A stretch of 64,000 nucleotides of DNA, taken from the NCBI GenBank assembly GCA_015061315.1, contig SUWV01000004.1, forward strand, positions 1-64,000. Reading direction: 5' to 3'. Positions 29,180 through 38,653 of this stretch are shown piece by piece (within the stretch, counting starts at the first letter, position 1; the number at the start of each line of letters is the position of its first letter). The notes under the pieces are model-generated. The model was not told the DNA's origin. It saw nothing but the letters and a program-made list of their open reading frames with translations, and did no database searches. This DNA comes from Lentimicrobiaceae bacterium (GTDB taxonomy: Bacteria > Bacteroidota > Bacteroidia > Bacteroidales > F082). A program made the position numbers and the translations under genes.

Positions 29180-31516
29180 TTACCTAATCACTGTTATTTT
29201 TTCTGTAACAAAACCTGTTTCCGTTGTAATATGAACTACATAAATTCCAGCCTCATATTGAGTTAGGTCGATTATTTGTTCATTGTCAATGACTTCATTA
29301 TTATACATTACTTGACCGAAAGCATTGACAATAGTGATACGTGTCATTTTCTCAGCTGCAATCGTAAGCTTATCTTTAACTGGGTTAGGATAAATGCTTA
29401 ACACATTTGAATCGTTTTCCGCTAAGCCAACATATTCTATAGTCAAGTTTTGTGGACATGATATTGCATAATTGGTATAAACCACTCTGATGTCATATTC
29501 GTATGTACCAAGTTCTGTCATTGGATCAGAATATGTTTCTTCCGAAATAATATCATTCACAACCAATTCACCATCACGATAAAGAACAACTCCAAGCGGA
29601 TCTGCGCCACGTTCTATGAAGCCTCGCACCTGCCATGTCATTGGAAGACCAAACACATCAGATGCCTTAAACCATTGTTCTCCGTCTATTGAAATCCAGT
29701 CACCGTTTTTGCTTTCGACATCAGAGAATGGTGCCACTTGTGTAGAGCCATCAGTGTTTGTAAACACAATCCACAGATTCTCTGTACCATTAATAACAAC
29801 AGGTTTTAACAAATTGAAATCAACATATTCTCCTGTTCCATTACACTCGTATTCTTGTTTGGTAACCAATGTTTCAGGAATTGTATCGCCGCCTAAGTAT
29901 ATGAAGAACTCACCAGAGTGAGCTTCCCCGTCGAACATCATGATTTTCGTCAGATTGCCTGGCATCATATCTAATGCAGGGAACATTACTCCCCAGTAGA
30001 AACTACTGCCGTCAGTTTGACCAATATAATTGAAGTTAAGGCTGTCGTCATAATTCAAGAAATCTGTCATATAATTACCTTCTGGGAGTTTCCAAGTAAG
30101 TATTGCATTACCATCTGAACATGTAGATGCAAGGTCTGACACGCCTTCAAATTCATCACAAGCCACACATGTCCAAGTGTATTCCGTTGCTTCGGCATCA
30201 CCGGTGTTATAGTTGGCAATGACTGATGTCGTGTACTTTTCACCTGGCGTTACGTCCTCATGCTGATAATATGATGTAGTCACTGTCGCCTCTTCAACGC
30301 CATTTAACAGCACTGTGTAGCTTTCTATAGCACGGGTATCAGCGTTTTCGTTTTCCCATTTTGCAAAGCCGGTCGGCGACACATACAAATCTTTAGCCGC
30401 ATTTATTATTTCAGTGAGTACGCACTCTAACGCGGTTTCATCTGTAATTTCTATAACCTCCGCTGTAGCGCACGACTCATATCCTTTCTTGTATACAGTA
30501 TATTCGTATGTGCCCTTGCGGAATTCTGTCCATTCATAACTTGCTGTAGCATCTAATACTGCCTCATAGTCAAATCCCGTCTCATAAAGATTGACAAATT
30601 TGACTGTCGTTCCGCTCATACTTTCCGTCGCATTCGATGTAACTGTCACTGCAACAGTAGTGTACATGTCTTTGTCGAGTGTATTCGACCACACTATTTT
30701 TGGTTCTATTGAATTGAGTACAATATTATCAACGCCAATACCGTAACCGTTATAATCTTCATTCTCGAAAGCGACATAAATTGTCTGACCTATAAACTGT
30801 GTGAGGTCTATTGTTTTATAAGTCCATTCGTTAGCGTATGAATCAGCTGTTGAGAATACCGTTTCCCATGGACCTTCTTGCGATGTGCCGACTTTCACAT
30901 TCAAAACACATTTATCGCCTAAAAACTCAACGTTGGCATAGTCGAATGACAAAGCAGCTGATATAGAGGTTGTAAGGTCAACAGCGCTTGTAATCATCTC
31001 ATAACGCAAGCCATCGTATGCAGTGCCGTTTGAAAATGCGGCATATTTTCCTTTTGCCGGAAAATTGGTGTAAGCGAGTCTTTCCGAAACGCTCCATTCC
31101 GAAGTGGTCTGATATATCTGCTGCGATGTAGTGACCCAACCTTCAGGCATCATGCCATCTTCAAAATCTACATTTATTATATTGACATTATTATCATTAG
31201 TCTCACTTACTACCTCAACGCCCCATTGATAGACTCCGAAAGGCGCTTCTGCCCATGTAGTATCAACTATAACTGTACCAGTCACTTTCTCCGCAAAAAG
31301 CTCCACGTCCTTCCCTTTTATGACATTTTTCTTGTAAACATTATATTCACATGTGTCACAATTAGTTGACTCATCCCAACTCCATACCACTTCAACTTTA
31401 TCGTCATTGATTTGTCTCGCGCATACTTCCGCTACGGTATCCGCTTCCCTGTTAAATGCAAATGCTGATGAAGCGATTAACGACATCAGCAAAGTAAATG
31501 TTAAAAATCTTTTCAT
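29180..31516 (-). CDS. Secreted protein with choice-of-anchor/FN3-like domains and T9SS type A C-terminal sorting domain
   Basis: Signal peptide MKRFLTFTLLMSLIASSAFA; C-terminus NVLSIYPNPVKDKLTIAAEKMTRITIVNAFGQVMY...GIYVVHITTETGFVTEKITVIR. Confidence 0.92.
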   Translation of the reverse strand: MKRFLTFTLLMSLIASSAFAFNREADTVAEVCARQINDDKVEVVWSWDESTNCDTCEYNVYKKNVIKGKDVELFAEKVTGTVIVDTTWAEAPFGVYQWGVEVVSETNDNNVNIINVDFEDGMMPEGWVTTSQQIYQTTSEWSVSERLAYTNFPAKGKYAAFSNGTAYDGLRYEMITSAVDLTTSISAALSFDYANVEFLGDKCVLNVKVGTSQEGPWETVFSTADSYANEWTYKTIDLTQFIGQTIYVAFENEDYNGYGIGVDNIVLNSIEPKIVWSNTLDKDMYTTVAVTVTSNATESMSGTTVKFVNLYETGFDYEAVLDATASYEWTEFRKGTYEYTVYKKGYESCATAEVIEITDETALECVLTEIINAAKDLYVSPTGFAKWENENADTRAIESYTVLLNGVEEATVTTSYYQHEDVTPGEKYTTSVIANYNTGDAEATEYTWTCVACDEFEGVSDLASTCSDGNAILTWKLPEGNYMTDFLNYDDSLNFNYIGQTDGSSFYWGVMFPALDMMPGNLTKIMMFDGEAHSGEFFIYLGGDTIPETLVTKQEYECNGTGEYVDFNLLKPVVINGTENLWIVFTNTDGSTQVAPFSDVESKNGDWISIDGEQWFKASDVFGLPMTWQVRGFIERGADPLGVVLYRDGELVVNDIISEETYSDPMTELGTYEYDIRVVYTNYAISCPQNLTIEYVGLAENDSNVLSIYPNPVKDKLTIAAEKMTRITIVNAFGQVMYNNEVIDNEQIIDLTQYEAGIYVVHITTETGFVTEKITVIR

Positions 31517-31652
31517 CTTGTAAAAAAGTTAGTTAATAATTAAGTTTTATAAAGTGTTTGTTAAAATTCATGTCTCGCAAATATATAAATATTTTGTCAA
31601 TGATGTAAGGCTTTAATTTATTTTTATCACACTTTATTTATTCAGTTGATTT

Positions 31653-31734
31653 GGGCGTTCCGGCAAGCCGTCGGGCTTTCCGCTATATCTTTTTCCGCTA
31701 CGCTCCAAAAGGATGCCGCTCCAATCCCTAACGC
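31653..31734 (+). repeat. Dispersed hairpin element family A, copy 2
   Basis: GGGCGTTCCGGC-AA-GCCGTCGGGC...CTTTTTCCGCTACGCTCCAAAAGG...CCCTAACGC. Confidence 0.9.
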
Positions 31735-31871
31735 ATTGGCGGCTACTGAAAATAAGTAATATCTTTTGCGTATCCCAACGACGTAATCGTGATGACTACT
31801 GAGACCCAAATCTTCACATCTACATCTTTAACATTTTTTAAGTTAACGGACAACATTAGTTTATAAATCAC

Positions 31872-31879
31872 TATCTTTG
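31872..31879 (+). promoter_or_regulatory. Bacteroidetes -7 box TATCTTTG
   Basis: TAnnTTTG 22 bp before the flavodoxin-like gene start. Confidence 0.6.
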
Positions 31880-31901
31880 CATAACAAATAATTTCAGATA
31901 A

Positions 31902-32477
31902 ATGAAAAAGTTATTTTACATCGACGCTTGTTTGAGAGATGGTTCTAACACCAAGAAGATTGCTGATGCTGTCATTTCAGAACTTTCTAAACGATATGAT
32001 ATTGAGACGATACGACTGTCGGATCATAATTTCCCTGTCGTGAATAACGACATTCTCAATGATCGTAACAACGGCTATGTTCCTGAGGAATATGTTGAGA
32101 TTGCGAGAAAGATTGCCGCAGCCGACCGTCTCGTTATTGCAGCTCCTTTCTGGGACATGAGTTTCCCGAGTGCGATGAAAGTCTTTTTCGAGAACATGTC
32201 GCTGTTCAACGTCACATTCGGCAGCAACGAGAAAGAATGTTATGGCTTATGTAAGGCTGAGAAAGTGTTGTATATCACCACGCGAGGCATGAACATCAGC
32301 ACCGGTGACGAGTTGGAGCAGGCAACGCCTTATATCAAGGCACTCAGTAAGTTATGGGGCTTAGGCGAGTTATTTATCATCTCTGCCCAGAACATGGATT
32401 ACAGCACAGAGGAAGAGAAATGCGACAAAATCAAAAAAGCAATAGACGAAGGATTGAGACTCTGCGAAGAGTTTTGA
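31902..32477 (+). CDS. NAD(P)H-dependent FMN oxidoreductase / azoreductase-like flavodoxin fold
   Basis: KKLFYIDACLRDGSNTKKIADAVISEL...AADRLVIAAPFWDMSFPSAMKVFFENMSL. Confidence 0.85.
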   Translation: MKKLFYIDACLRDGSNTKKIADAVISELSKRYDIETIRLSDHNFPVVNNDILNDRNNGYVPEEYVEIARKIAAADRLVIAAPFWDMSFPSAMKVFFENMSLFNVTFGSNEKECYGLCKAEKVLYITTRGMNISTGDELEQATPYIKALSKLWGLGELFIISAQNMDYSTEEEKCDKIKKAIDEGLRLCEEF

Positions 32478-32529
32478 TTATGAGATGAGATAATAATTTA
32501 GATTTTCACATTTTGTCTTTAAATTTTAT

Positions 32530-32537
32530 TATATTTG
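32530..32537 (+). promoter_or_regulatory. Bacteroidetes -7 box TATATTTG
   Basis: TAnnTTTG about 44 bp before the AAA/DUF4143 gene. Confidence 0.55.
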
Positions 32538-32580
32538 CACTGAGTAAAAATACTCAACACACTGAGTAAAATGTAATATA

Positions 32581-33765
32581 ATGTATAAAAGAAGTGAATA
32601 TCACATAATTACACAACGTCTTAAAGAGAAGCGGAAATTCATACAAGTCGTAATGGGTGCTCGTCAAATAGGGAAATCAACGGTTGTCAAACAAGTATTG
32701 AAAGACATTGACCTACCCTATCAGTTTTTCTCTGCCGACAATATTCCTGCCACTAAACAATCCTGGATTTCAGATTGTTGGGATGCTGTCAGGAGTATCA
32801 AGAAGAGCAATAATTACGAGAGTATGATTCTTGTAATTGACGAGATACAGAAGATCTCAAATTGGAGTGAGGCTGTAAAGAAGGAATGGGACGCTGATAC
32901 TTTTAACGACTGCGATATCAAGGTGTTGCTTTTGGGAAGCAGTAGAGTTATGTTGGAGAAAGGATTGTCGGAATCGTTAGCAGGACGCTTCGAAGAGATT
33001 AGAATGAGTCATTGGAGTTTTCTTGAGATGAAAGAATGCTTTGACTTCAGTCTCGAACAATACATATATTACGGTGGTTATCCTGGTGCCGCATCATTAA
33101 TAAATGACAACGACCGCTTTAGTCAGTATATACAGTCGGCAATCATCGATGCGACTATCAACAAAGACATACTGATGGACACTCCCATTAACAAACCTGC
33201 TCTGTTGAGACAAACATTCGAACTTGGAGCTTCGTATTCTGGAGAGTTGCTCTCGTTGAACAAAATGTTAGGTTCTTTGCAAGATGCAGGTAACACAGTG
33301 ACATTAGCGGGATATATCAATCTACTGAACGAAAGCGGCTTACTTTGTGGCCTACAGAAATTCAGCATTGACAATGCAAGAAGAAAAGCCAGTATTCCTA
33401 AATTGCAGGTATATAACAATGCGCTAAAAATGGTTTATAATTCATCGTCATTCGAACAGTCTTTGATAGACAGAAAACATTGGGGACGAATATTCGAGTC
33501 AGGGATCGGTGCATATTTGGTCAGTCAGGCTTTTACTCATCGTTTTGAAGTTTATTATTGGAGAGAACGTAACGACGAAGTAGATTTCATATTGCGCAAA
33601 AACAACTCATTGATCGCTATTGAAGTAAAAAGCAATGCTGAGAAAAACACTTCAGGATTAGACAGGTTCCGTCAGAACTTCAATCCTGATAAAGCTTTCA
33701 TAGTTGGTGAAGGAGGCATCACTCCTGAAGAATTTCTCTCAATGAACATAAAGAAGCTGTTTTAA
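32581..33765 (+). CDS. AAA ATPase with DUF4143 domain
   Basis: VVMGARQIGKSTVVKQVLKD, MILVIDEIQKISNWSEAVK, C-terminal EVDFILRKNNSLIAIEVKSNAEKNTSGLDRF. Confidence 0.9.
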   Translation: MYKRSEYHIITQRLKEKRKFIQVVMGARQIGKSTVVKQVLKDIDLPYQFFSADNIPATKQSWISDCWDAVRSIKKSNNYESMILVIDEIQKISNWSEAVKKEWDADTFNDCDIKVLLLGSSRVMLEKGLSESLAGRFEEIRMSHWSFLEMKECFDFSLEQYIYYGGYPGAASLINDNDRFSQYIQSAIIDATINKDILMDTPINKPALLRQTFELGASYSGELLSLNKMLGSLQDAGNTVTLAGYINLLNESGLLCGLQKFSIDNARRKASIPKLQVYNNALKMVYNSSSFEQSLIDRKHWGRIFESGIGAYLVSQAFTHRFEVYYWRERNDEVDFILRKNNSLIAIEVKSNAEKNTSGLDRFRQNFNPDKAFIVGEGGITPEEFLSMNIKKLF

Positions 33766-33789
33766 TAGAATCTAATAAATTCAATACTT

Positions 33790-34191
33790 ATGAACAAACA
33801 AGAATACATTCAAGCCAACAGAGATTGGTTGAAGGCTAAGGCTCAGGAAGATGGCGTCAAGGCTCTTCCTCACGGAATATATTACAAGGTTATCAGCGAA
33901 GGCAAAAACGACGGCGTACATCCATCGCCACGCAGTGTCGTCACGGCACATTACACCGGCTGGACTATCGACGGTAAGGTATTCGACAGCAGCCGCGACG
34001 AGAACGTCCCTATCGCATTCCGTCTTAACGAGTTAATAGAAGGCTGGATCATCGCGATGCAGCAGATGTGCGTCGGCGACAAATGGGAGATATATCTTCC
34101 TGCCGAGATGGCTTACGGCAACTATTCGCAACCAGGAATCCCTGGCGGCTCGACGCTTATATTCGAGATAGAACTGTTCGGGATAGCGTGA
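33790..34191 (+). CDS. FKBP-type peptidyl-prolyl cis-trans isomerase
   Basis: VVTAHYTGWTIDGKVFDSSRDENVPIAFRLNELIEGWIIAMQQMCVGDKWEIYLPAEMAYG. Confidence 0.92.
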   Translation: MNKQEYIQANRDWLKAKAQEDGVKALPHGIYYKVISEGKNDGVHPSPRSVVTAHYTGWTIDGKVFDSSRDENVPIAFRLNELIEGWIIAMQQMCVGDKWEIYLPAEMAYGNYSQPGIPGGSTLIFEIELFGIA

Positions 34192-34193
34192 GG
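34147..34193 (+). repeat. 47-bp perfect direct repeat, copy 1 (FKBP 3' end)
   Basis: GGCTCGACGCTTATATTCGAGATAGAACTGTTCGGGATAGCGTGAGG, identical to 35190-35236. Confidence 0.95.
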
Positions 34194-34241
34194 ATGTTTT
34201 TTATCTCCACGTATCGCGATGTATTTGCACGTATATTTTTG
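34194..34241 (+). repeat. Dispersed family B, partial copy
   Basis: TTTTTTATCTCCACGTATCGCGATGTATTTGCACGTATATTTTT. Confidence 0.75.
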
Positions 34242-34330
34242 GAATCTGAGAAATTGAGAATCTGAAAATCTGAGAATTTATTTCTGCTAAATCCATGAAA
34301 ATCCGTTGAATCCGTGGGAGAATGGATTAA

Positions 34331-34362
34331 GACCCACAGATGGCACAGATTGACACAGATTA
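34331..34362 (+). repeat. 'CCCACAGATGGCACAGATTGACACAGATT' repeat tract
   Basis: ACAGAT-type units; related tracts at about 34477-34492 and 56116-56132. Confidence 0.65.
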
Positions 34363-34366
34363 TTTT

Positions 34367-34448
34367 GTCCACGAATGGGCGTAAATTATACGCTAATGAT
34401 TTTTATCTCCACGTATCGCGAGGTATCTGAGCGAATATTTTCCGAGCT
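34367..34448 (+). repeat. Dispersed family B copy
   Basis: GTCCACGAATGGGCGTAAATTATACGCTAATGATTTTTATCTCCACGTATCGCGAGGTATCTGAGCGAATATTTTCCGAGC. Confidence 0.8.
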
Positions 34449-34567
34449 TGTCTCGAATGTGATACGAAAGAGGTTTAACCACAGATAAGACAGATTTATA
34501 GAATCGAAAGTTGAGATTTGAAAACTAAAAATTATGCATTGTGAATTATGCATTATAAATTAATCTT

Positions 34568-34651
34568 GGGCGTTCCGGCTATCGCCGTCGGGCTTTCCGC
34601 TATATCTTTTTCCGCTACGCTCCAAAAGGATGCCGCTCCAATCCCTAACGC
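34568..34651 (+). repeat. Dispersed hairpin element family A, copy 3
   Basis: GGGCGTTCCGGC-TATC-GCCGTCGGGC...CTTTTTCCGCTACGCTCCAAAAGG...CCCTAACGC. Confidence 0.9.
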
Positions 34652-34765
34652 GACCTCCCCGATTAAAAATTAAAAGTTCTATTATTGAAAATTTAAGAAT
34701 TTTATGGTGATATAATATATAATGATTTAACTATTGTTAGAGTTCAGGTATTTTTTAATTACGCG

Positions 34766-35098
34766 TTACGCCACCTGTGACTGAACTCTATAACCAAGAG
34801 CAATGATCATATCAAGATTATAGTGAGCGATTTTTCGTTTCACCTGTCTGTTCCCCTCTTGTCGAACTAATAAGAAATCCTTATAAGTTCGATTTTCTTC
34901 CAGTTCTTTATCTGCATAAATATTGCTAATATGCATAGAGATATTTTCCTGAGTTGTACAGTATATCTCTGCCAACTGATTCTGTGTCAACCATAAGTCC
35001 TCGTCGGAGAATCTTACCGACACTCTTGTTATCTCGTTATCGTCCTGATAAATAATAATTTTATTTTCATCTTTCATCATCAACCTCCTTCTTTGCAA
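34766..35098 (-). pseudogene. RhuM-family N-terminal fragment
   Basis: DEDLWLTQNQLAEIYCTTQENISMHISNIYADKELEENRTYKDFLLVRQEGNRQVKRKIAHYNLDMIIALGYRVQSQVA* stops where the full-length paralog (48280) continues for about 230 aa. Confidence 0.8.
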
Positions 35099-35189
35099 AA
35101 GTATAAAGAAAAATCTTCACTTATACAATTTTAACATTTTTTAACTTTTGTGTTCCTAAATGGAAAGTTAACGGGCAAAAGTACATAAT

Positions 35190-35236
35190 GGCTCGACGCT
35201 TATATTCGAGATAGAACTGTTCGGGATAGCGTGAGG
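35190..35236 (+). repeat. 47-bp perfect direct repeat, copy 2
   Basis: Identical to 34147-34193. Confidence 0.95.
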
Positions 35237-35296
35237 TCCGCGAAATTACGCTAATGTTATCTCTGCGTATCGCGAGTATCGGCACGGATATTTTTA
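35236..35296 (+). repeat. Dispersed family B, partial copy
   Basis: GTCCGCGAAATTACGCTAATGTTATCTCTGCGTATCGCGAGTATCGGCACGGATATTTTT. Confidence 0.7.
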
Positions 35297-35347
35297 GGAC
35301 TTAACAGTAATGATTGGAAGTTGGAAGGTATGCAGATTTAAGTTATT

Positions 35348-36373
35348 TTATAGTTCTTCGTTATAATATACTTTGTAATATTTTCCTTTTGCGTCTTCGC
35401 CTTGTTCTATATGGTCGCGGTTGCCGTCGATGATAATCTGTATCTTATCGTCGAGACGAATCACGCGTTTGTAGGAACGTTGCTGTTTCTTGAAGGCGTT
35501 GTTTGAAATAGCGAAGTTATCGTCGATAGTGATGTCATTATCAGCTTCATAGTTCTTTTTAAAGTTATGAAAGCTCTCAATGACAGCAGATTGTTCTATG
35601 ACTTCATTAGCGAACTCTTCGATATCGAAAGTGTCTTTATCTTTAAAAAATTGTAAAGATTTATTAAGAAGATCTATCTGGTCAGCTTTCGACACCTCAA
35701 ATTCCTTTGGTAGTTCCTGTGTCACAAAGTTCTTAGCCATCGCCATGACATTCTGAGTGTTAGCGTACTCATCTTTACGCTGACGCACATGTAAGAAATC
35801 ATCGGTCCAGTACAGAGCTTCAGTACCTTTATTAGTGTTATCGACTATGGAAACAACGTAGCCCTCTTCCCTATCCTTATTGAAAATCAGGCAACCCTTA
35901 TCGAGTTTCTTGATATTGATACCCTGTTCGCTCTCGAGGTTCATCTTACCGCCAGAATGTTGCACTTTAAGGAAAGTGTCTTTGTTTTCGGTCTTGAAGA
36001 TACCTATCGCATCGACGGTGGTACCGCTCATGATGCAGTCGGAGAAGTAAGCCACGTAGAACTCGCCGCCTTTGATTTTAGGGTGCGTGCTTTGTTCGTA
36101 GAGATGGCGAGCTAACTTCACCGACTCCTCGTGGAGCGACGAAGGATCCTCGAATATCTTGGAAGCTGCGCCATGCGCCACATTATATTCTATACCGCTG
36201 TCGTGATAAAGGTGGAAGAACTCACCTATGTTAAAGGCATTTAAGAAAAACTTGGTCAAGATGTTACGCATTTCCTCGTCGAGAGAGACATTCGACTTTG
36301 CAAGATGCACGCCCTCCTCTTCCGACTTATTACCAACAAGATGCAAGGCTATATGAGTGAGTTTTGTTTCCAT
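35348..36373 (-). CDS. Nucleoid-associated protein (YejK/NdpA family)
   Basis: ALHLVGNKSEEEGVHLAKSNVSLDEEMRNILTKFFLNAF...YFSDCIMSGTTVDAIGIFKTENKDTFLKV. Confidence 0.88.
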   Translation of the reverse strand: METKLTHIALHLVGNKSEEEGVHLAKSNVSLDEEMRNILTKFFLNAFNIGEFFHLYHDSGIEYNVAHGAASKIFEDPSSLHEESVKLARHLYEQSTHPKIKGGEFYVAYFSDCIMSGTTVDAIGIFKTENKDTFLKVQHSGGKMNLESEQGINIKKLDKGCLIFNKDREEGYVVSIVDNTNKGTEALYWTDDFLHVRQRKDEYANTQNVMAMAKNFVTQELPKEFEVSKADQIDLLNKSLQFFKDKDTFDIEEFANEVIEQSAVIESFHNFKKNYEADNDITIDDNFAISNNAFKKQQRSYKRVIRLDDKIQIIIDGNRDHIEQGEDAKGKYYKVYYNEEL

Positions 36374-36547
36374 AAGATTATATTGATTCGCAAAATTAGG
36401 AAAAAATCCATTATCAATTGAAAGTTGAAAATTGAAAATTGAAAATTGAAAGTTGAGAATTAGGAATTGTTAAGGGGATTAGTTGAGTTGGTATGGAAAA
36501 GAGTCTCTACTAATTTACACTTTATATTTTTCTTTTACATTGATTCT

Positions 36548-36707
36548 TTTCTCTTTTTTTCCGCAAAAAAGAGAAACAGAAAAAGCTCGCCGCTACGGAT
36601 AAATCTGCTAAAATTTTCTTGTCTTCGCTGAACAAAAATAAACTCGCTGCGATCAGACAGTATTTTTGTTTTAACCGCTACGACAATAAAATTTCTTAAC
36701 GCGATTT
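36548..36707. repeat. Nested inverted-repeat element
   Basis: 12-bp perfect hairpin TTTCTCTTTTTT/AAAAAAGAGAAA (36548-36576), then nested arms 36601-36623/36682-36707 and AACAAAAATA/TATTTTTGTT (36631-36640/36661-36670). Confidence 0.75.
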
Positions 36708-36819
36708 CTCCAAGGCGGCAGGGAGCGTCCTGGATTTAAAAGTTGAGATTTGAAAACTGAAAGTTGTTAATTGCAAACTGTTAATTGTAAATTGTACATT
36801 GTTAATTGTCAATTATTTT

Positions 36820-36947
36820 GGGCGTTCCGGCTATCGCCGTCGGGCTTTCCGCTATATCTTTGCTCGCTCAACCTCCACCCCGCTTCCAAAATCCCGTCCC
36901 CGTTCCCAAAAGAAGCTCGCAAAGGATGCCGCTCCAATCCCTAACGC
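36820..36947 (+). repeat. Dispersed hairpin element family A, copy 4, with expanded second loop
   Basis: Second stem changed to CTTTGC (36858-36863) / GCAAAG (36919-36924) around a roughly 55-nt apical insertion. Confidence 0.88.
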
Positions 36948-37020
36948 ATGGAGGCTGCTATAAAAGTGAAAGGGTAAAATCAGACAATAAGGGATTAGGA
37001 AAAAACATTCAAATATCAAG

Positions 37021-38016
37021 CTATTTTCTCGGTATATCTTTTAGTTTAATTTTTCCACTTTTAACAGATGCGCCATCAGCATTCAAGCACCAACTAATTT
37101 CAACATCTTGATTAAGATTTGCATTAGGGTGTATAATTATTCCTTTATGCACTCCCGTCATACCAGGAAGTATCGGCACAATACGAGGAAGTCCATACTT
37201 TATATTTGTTGGAGTACTACCTTCCAAAATATCGCAATACAAGTTTTCACGACGCATAGTTACAAAACCGTCTTTCACTTCTGCAATATCAAACTCTTGT
37301 CCTATGGCTACGATATTTTCAGGTAATTTTACGAAATAGTGGACATGTTCTGCTACAACTGTTCCAATATTTCTAGGAATACAATTTAGAACCAATATTG
37401 CTCTTTGCACAATTTGCGGATGAGCTGGTAGAGGTGAACCATATAGAGGATTATATGTTGGTTGTATCCAATATAATTCCTGTTTGGTTATTTGCCTTAA
37501 CTCAAAGTCTAAAGTTATATCAGGGTGGACGTTACGATTCATAATATCTCGAATCTCATAATCCTCCATTGAATCAACAGTTGTTGAATAACGCTTATGA
37601 TATTGCTTTGTTTTCAAATTTTGATGGGCCGTACTGCTTTGTGGTATAGTTATAATATAAACGACCTCATTCGGTTTGCTCACATCTACTACTAAACAAT
37701 TAATTTCTAATCCTTTAATCTTAGGACTAATATTACTTGATATAACTTGAGCGATTGTTTCTTTTGAGATTTTTGTAGTGTCTAAGGGTGTTATCTGTGA
37801 TGGAATATGACGTTTATCCTTTTCGTCAAACTCTTTTACCCCATATATTATTACTCCACCATTAGCATTAGCCATTGCACTAACATCCTTGGCCATTTCA
37901 CCTTTCCATTTAGCATCAGCGATATTAATTCCACTCTTATACTCTATCGTAGTGTTTTCTTCAACACCTGCTGCAATTAATGCTTTGACATCTTCAATTG
38001 TAGTGATTTTATTCAT
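37021..38016 (-). CDS. AlbA_2-domain putative DNA-binding protein
   Basis: ENTTIEYKSGINIADAKWKGEMAKDVSAMANANGGVIIYGVKEFDEK. Confidence 0.8.
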   Translation of the reverse strand: MNKITTIEDVKALIAAGVEENTTIEYKSGINIADAKWKGEMAKDVSAMANANGGVIIYGVKEFDEKDKRHIPSQITPLDTTKISKETIAQVISSNISPKIKGLEINCLVVDVSKPNEVVYIITIPQSSTAHQNLKTKQYHKRYSTTVDSMEDYEIRDIMNRNVHPDITLDFELRQITKQELYWIQPTYNPLYGSPLPAHPQIVQRAILVLNCIPRNIGTVVAEHVHYFVKLPENIVAIGQEFDIAEVKDGFVTMRRENLYCDILEGSTPTNIKYGLPRIVPILPGMTGVHKGIIIHPNANLNQDVEISWCLNADGASVKSGKIKLKDIPRK

Positions 38017-38099
38017 ATCAAAATATACTTGTTAGCATAACCTATCATAAAATATGAAATAATTACGGTTTTTTATATCATATGATAGGTTAAGCAAAA

Positions 38100-38618
38100 T
38101 TACTTATTATTTGTTAAGCTATTTTTCAAAGCAATACCCTTTGCTGTGAGACGATATTTCTGATATTGACTATTAGGCTTATCTGGAATAGTAAGTTCTA
38201 TATAACCATTACTAATAGCAGGATTCAAATAATCAGTTCTAAAATAATCTCTATTCTTGATAGATAGTAATTCTTGTAATTCAGAACGTCCCATCTCTCC
38301 TATCAATGCATAAACAAGTTTCTCAACTTGCGCACTTGCATGGTCACTTGCATGGTCACTTGCATGGTCATGAGCACTAATAGGCAAAGTAATGCGTATG
38401 AAGTTGTCGGTAAACTTGAAGCAATCTTCACCGTATGCACGCAAGATACGAGGAATGCCGGAGCCTAACGACTCCACCAACTCCACATCACGGTAGATAT
38501 CAATTCCAAAATAGATGTATCCGCCCTCCTTGTAGTTAAGGAACGCCACAACCTCCTTCTCAATATCAAGTTCAGGAGTTAATTATCTTTTATATTCTAT
38601 GCGGTTGGTTTCAGTCAT
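38100..38618 (-). pseudogene. AlbA_2/RecG-like ATP-binding protein remnant
   Basis: Upstream in-frame MTETNRIEYKR*LTPELDIEKEVVAFLNYKEGGYIYFGID (TAA at 38583-38585), then fused directly to IYRDVELVESLGSGIPRILRAYG, so the middle is deleted. Confidence 0.82.
38333..38371 (-). repeat. In-frame 12-bp tandem repeat (DHAS)3
   Basis: CACTTGCATGGT x3 encodes HDHASDHASDHASAQVEKL ahead of the C-terminal HTH. Confidence 0.85.
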
Positions 38619-38653
38619 AAATAATAATCGTTATATGTTTAAAAATATTATGT

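Noticed and set aside
36806-37111. 101-aa ORF
   Set aside because: Starts in family A repeat and runs antisense into the AlbA_2 gene; not a real gene.
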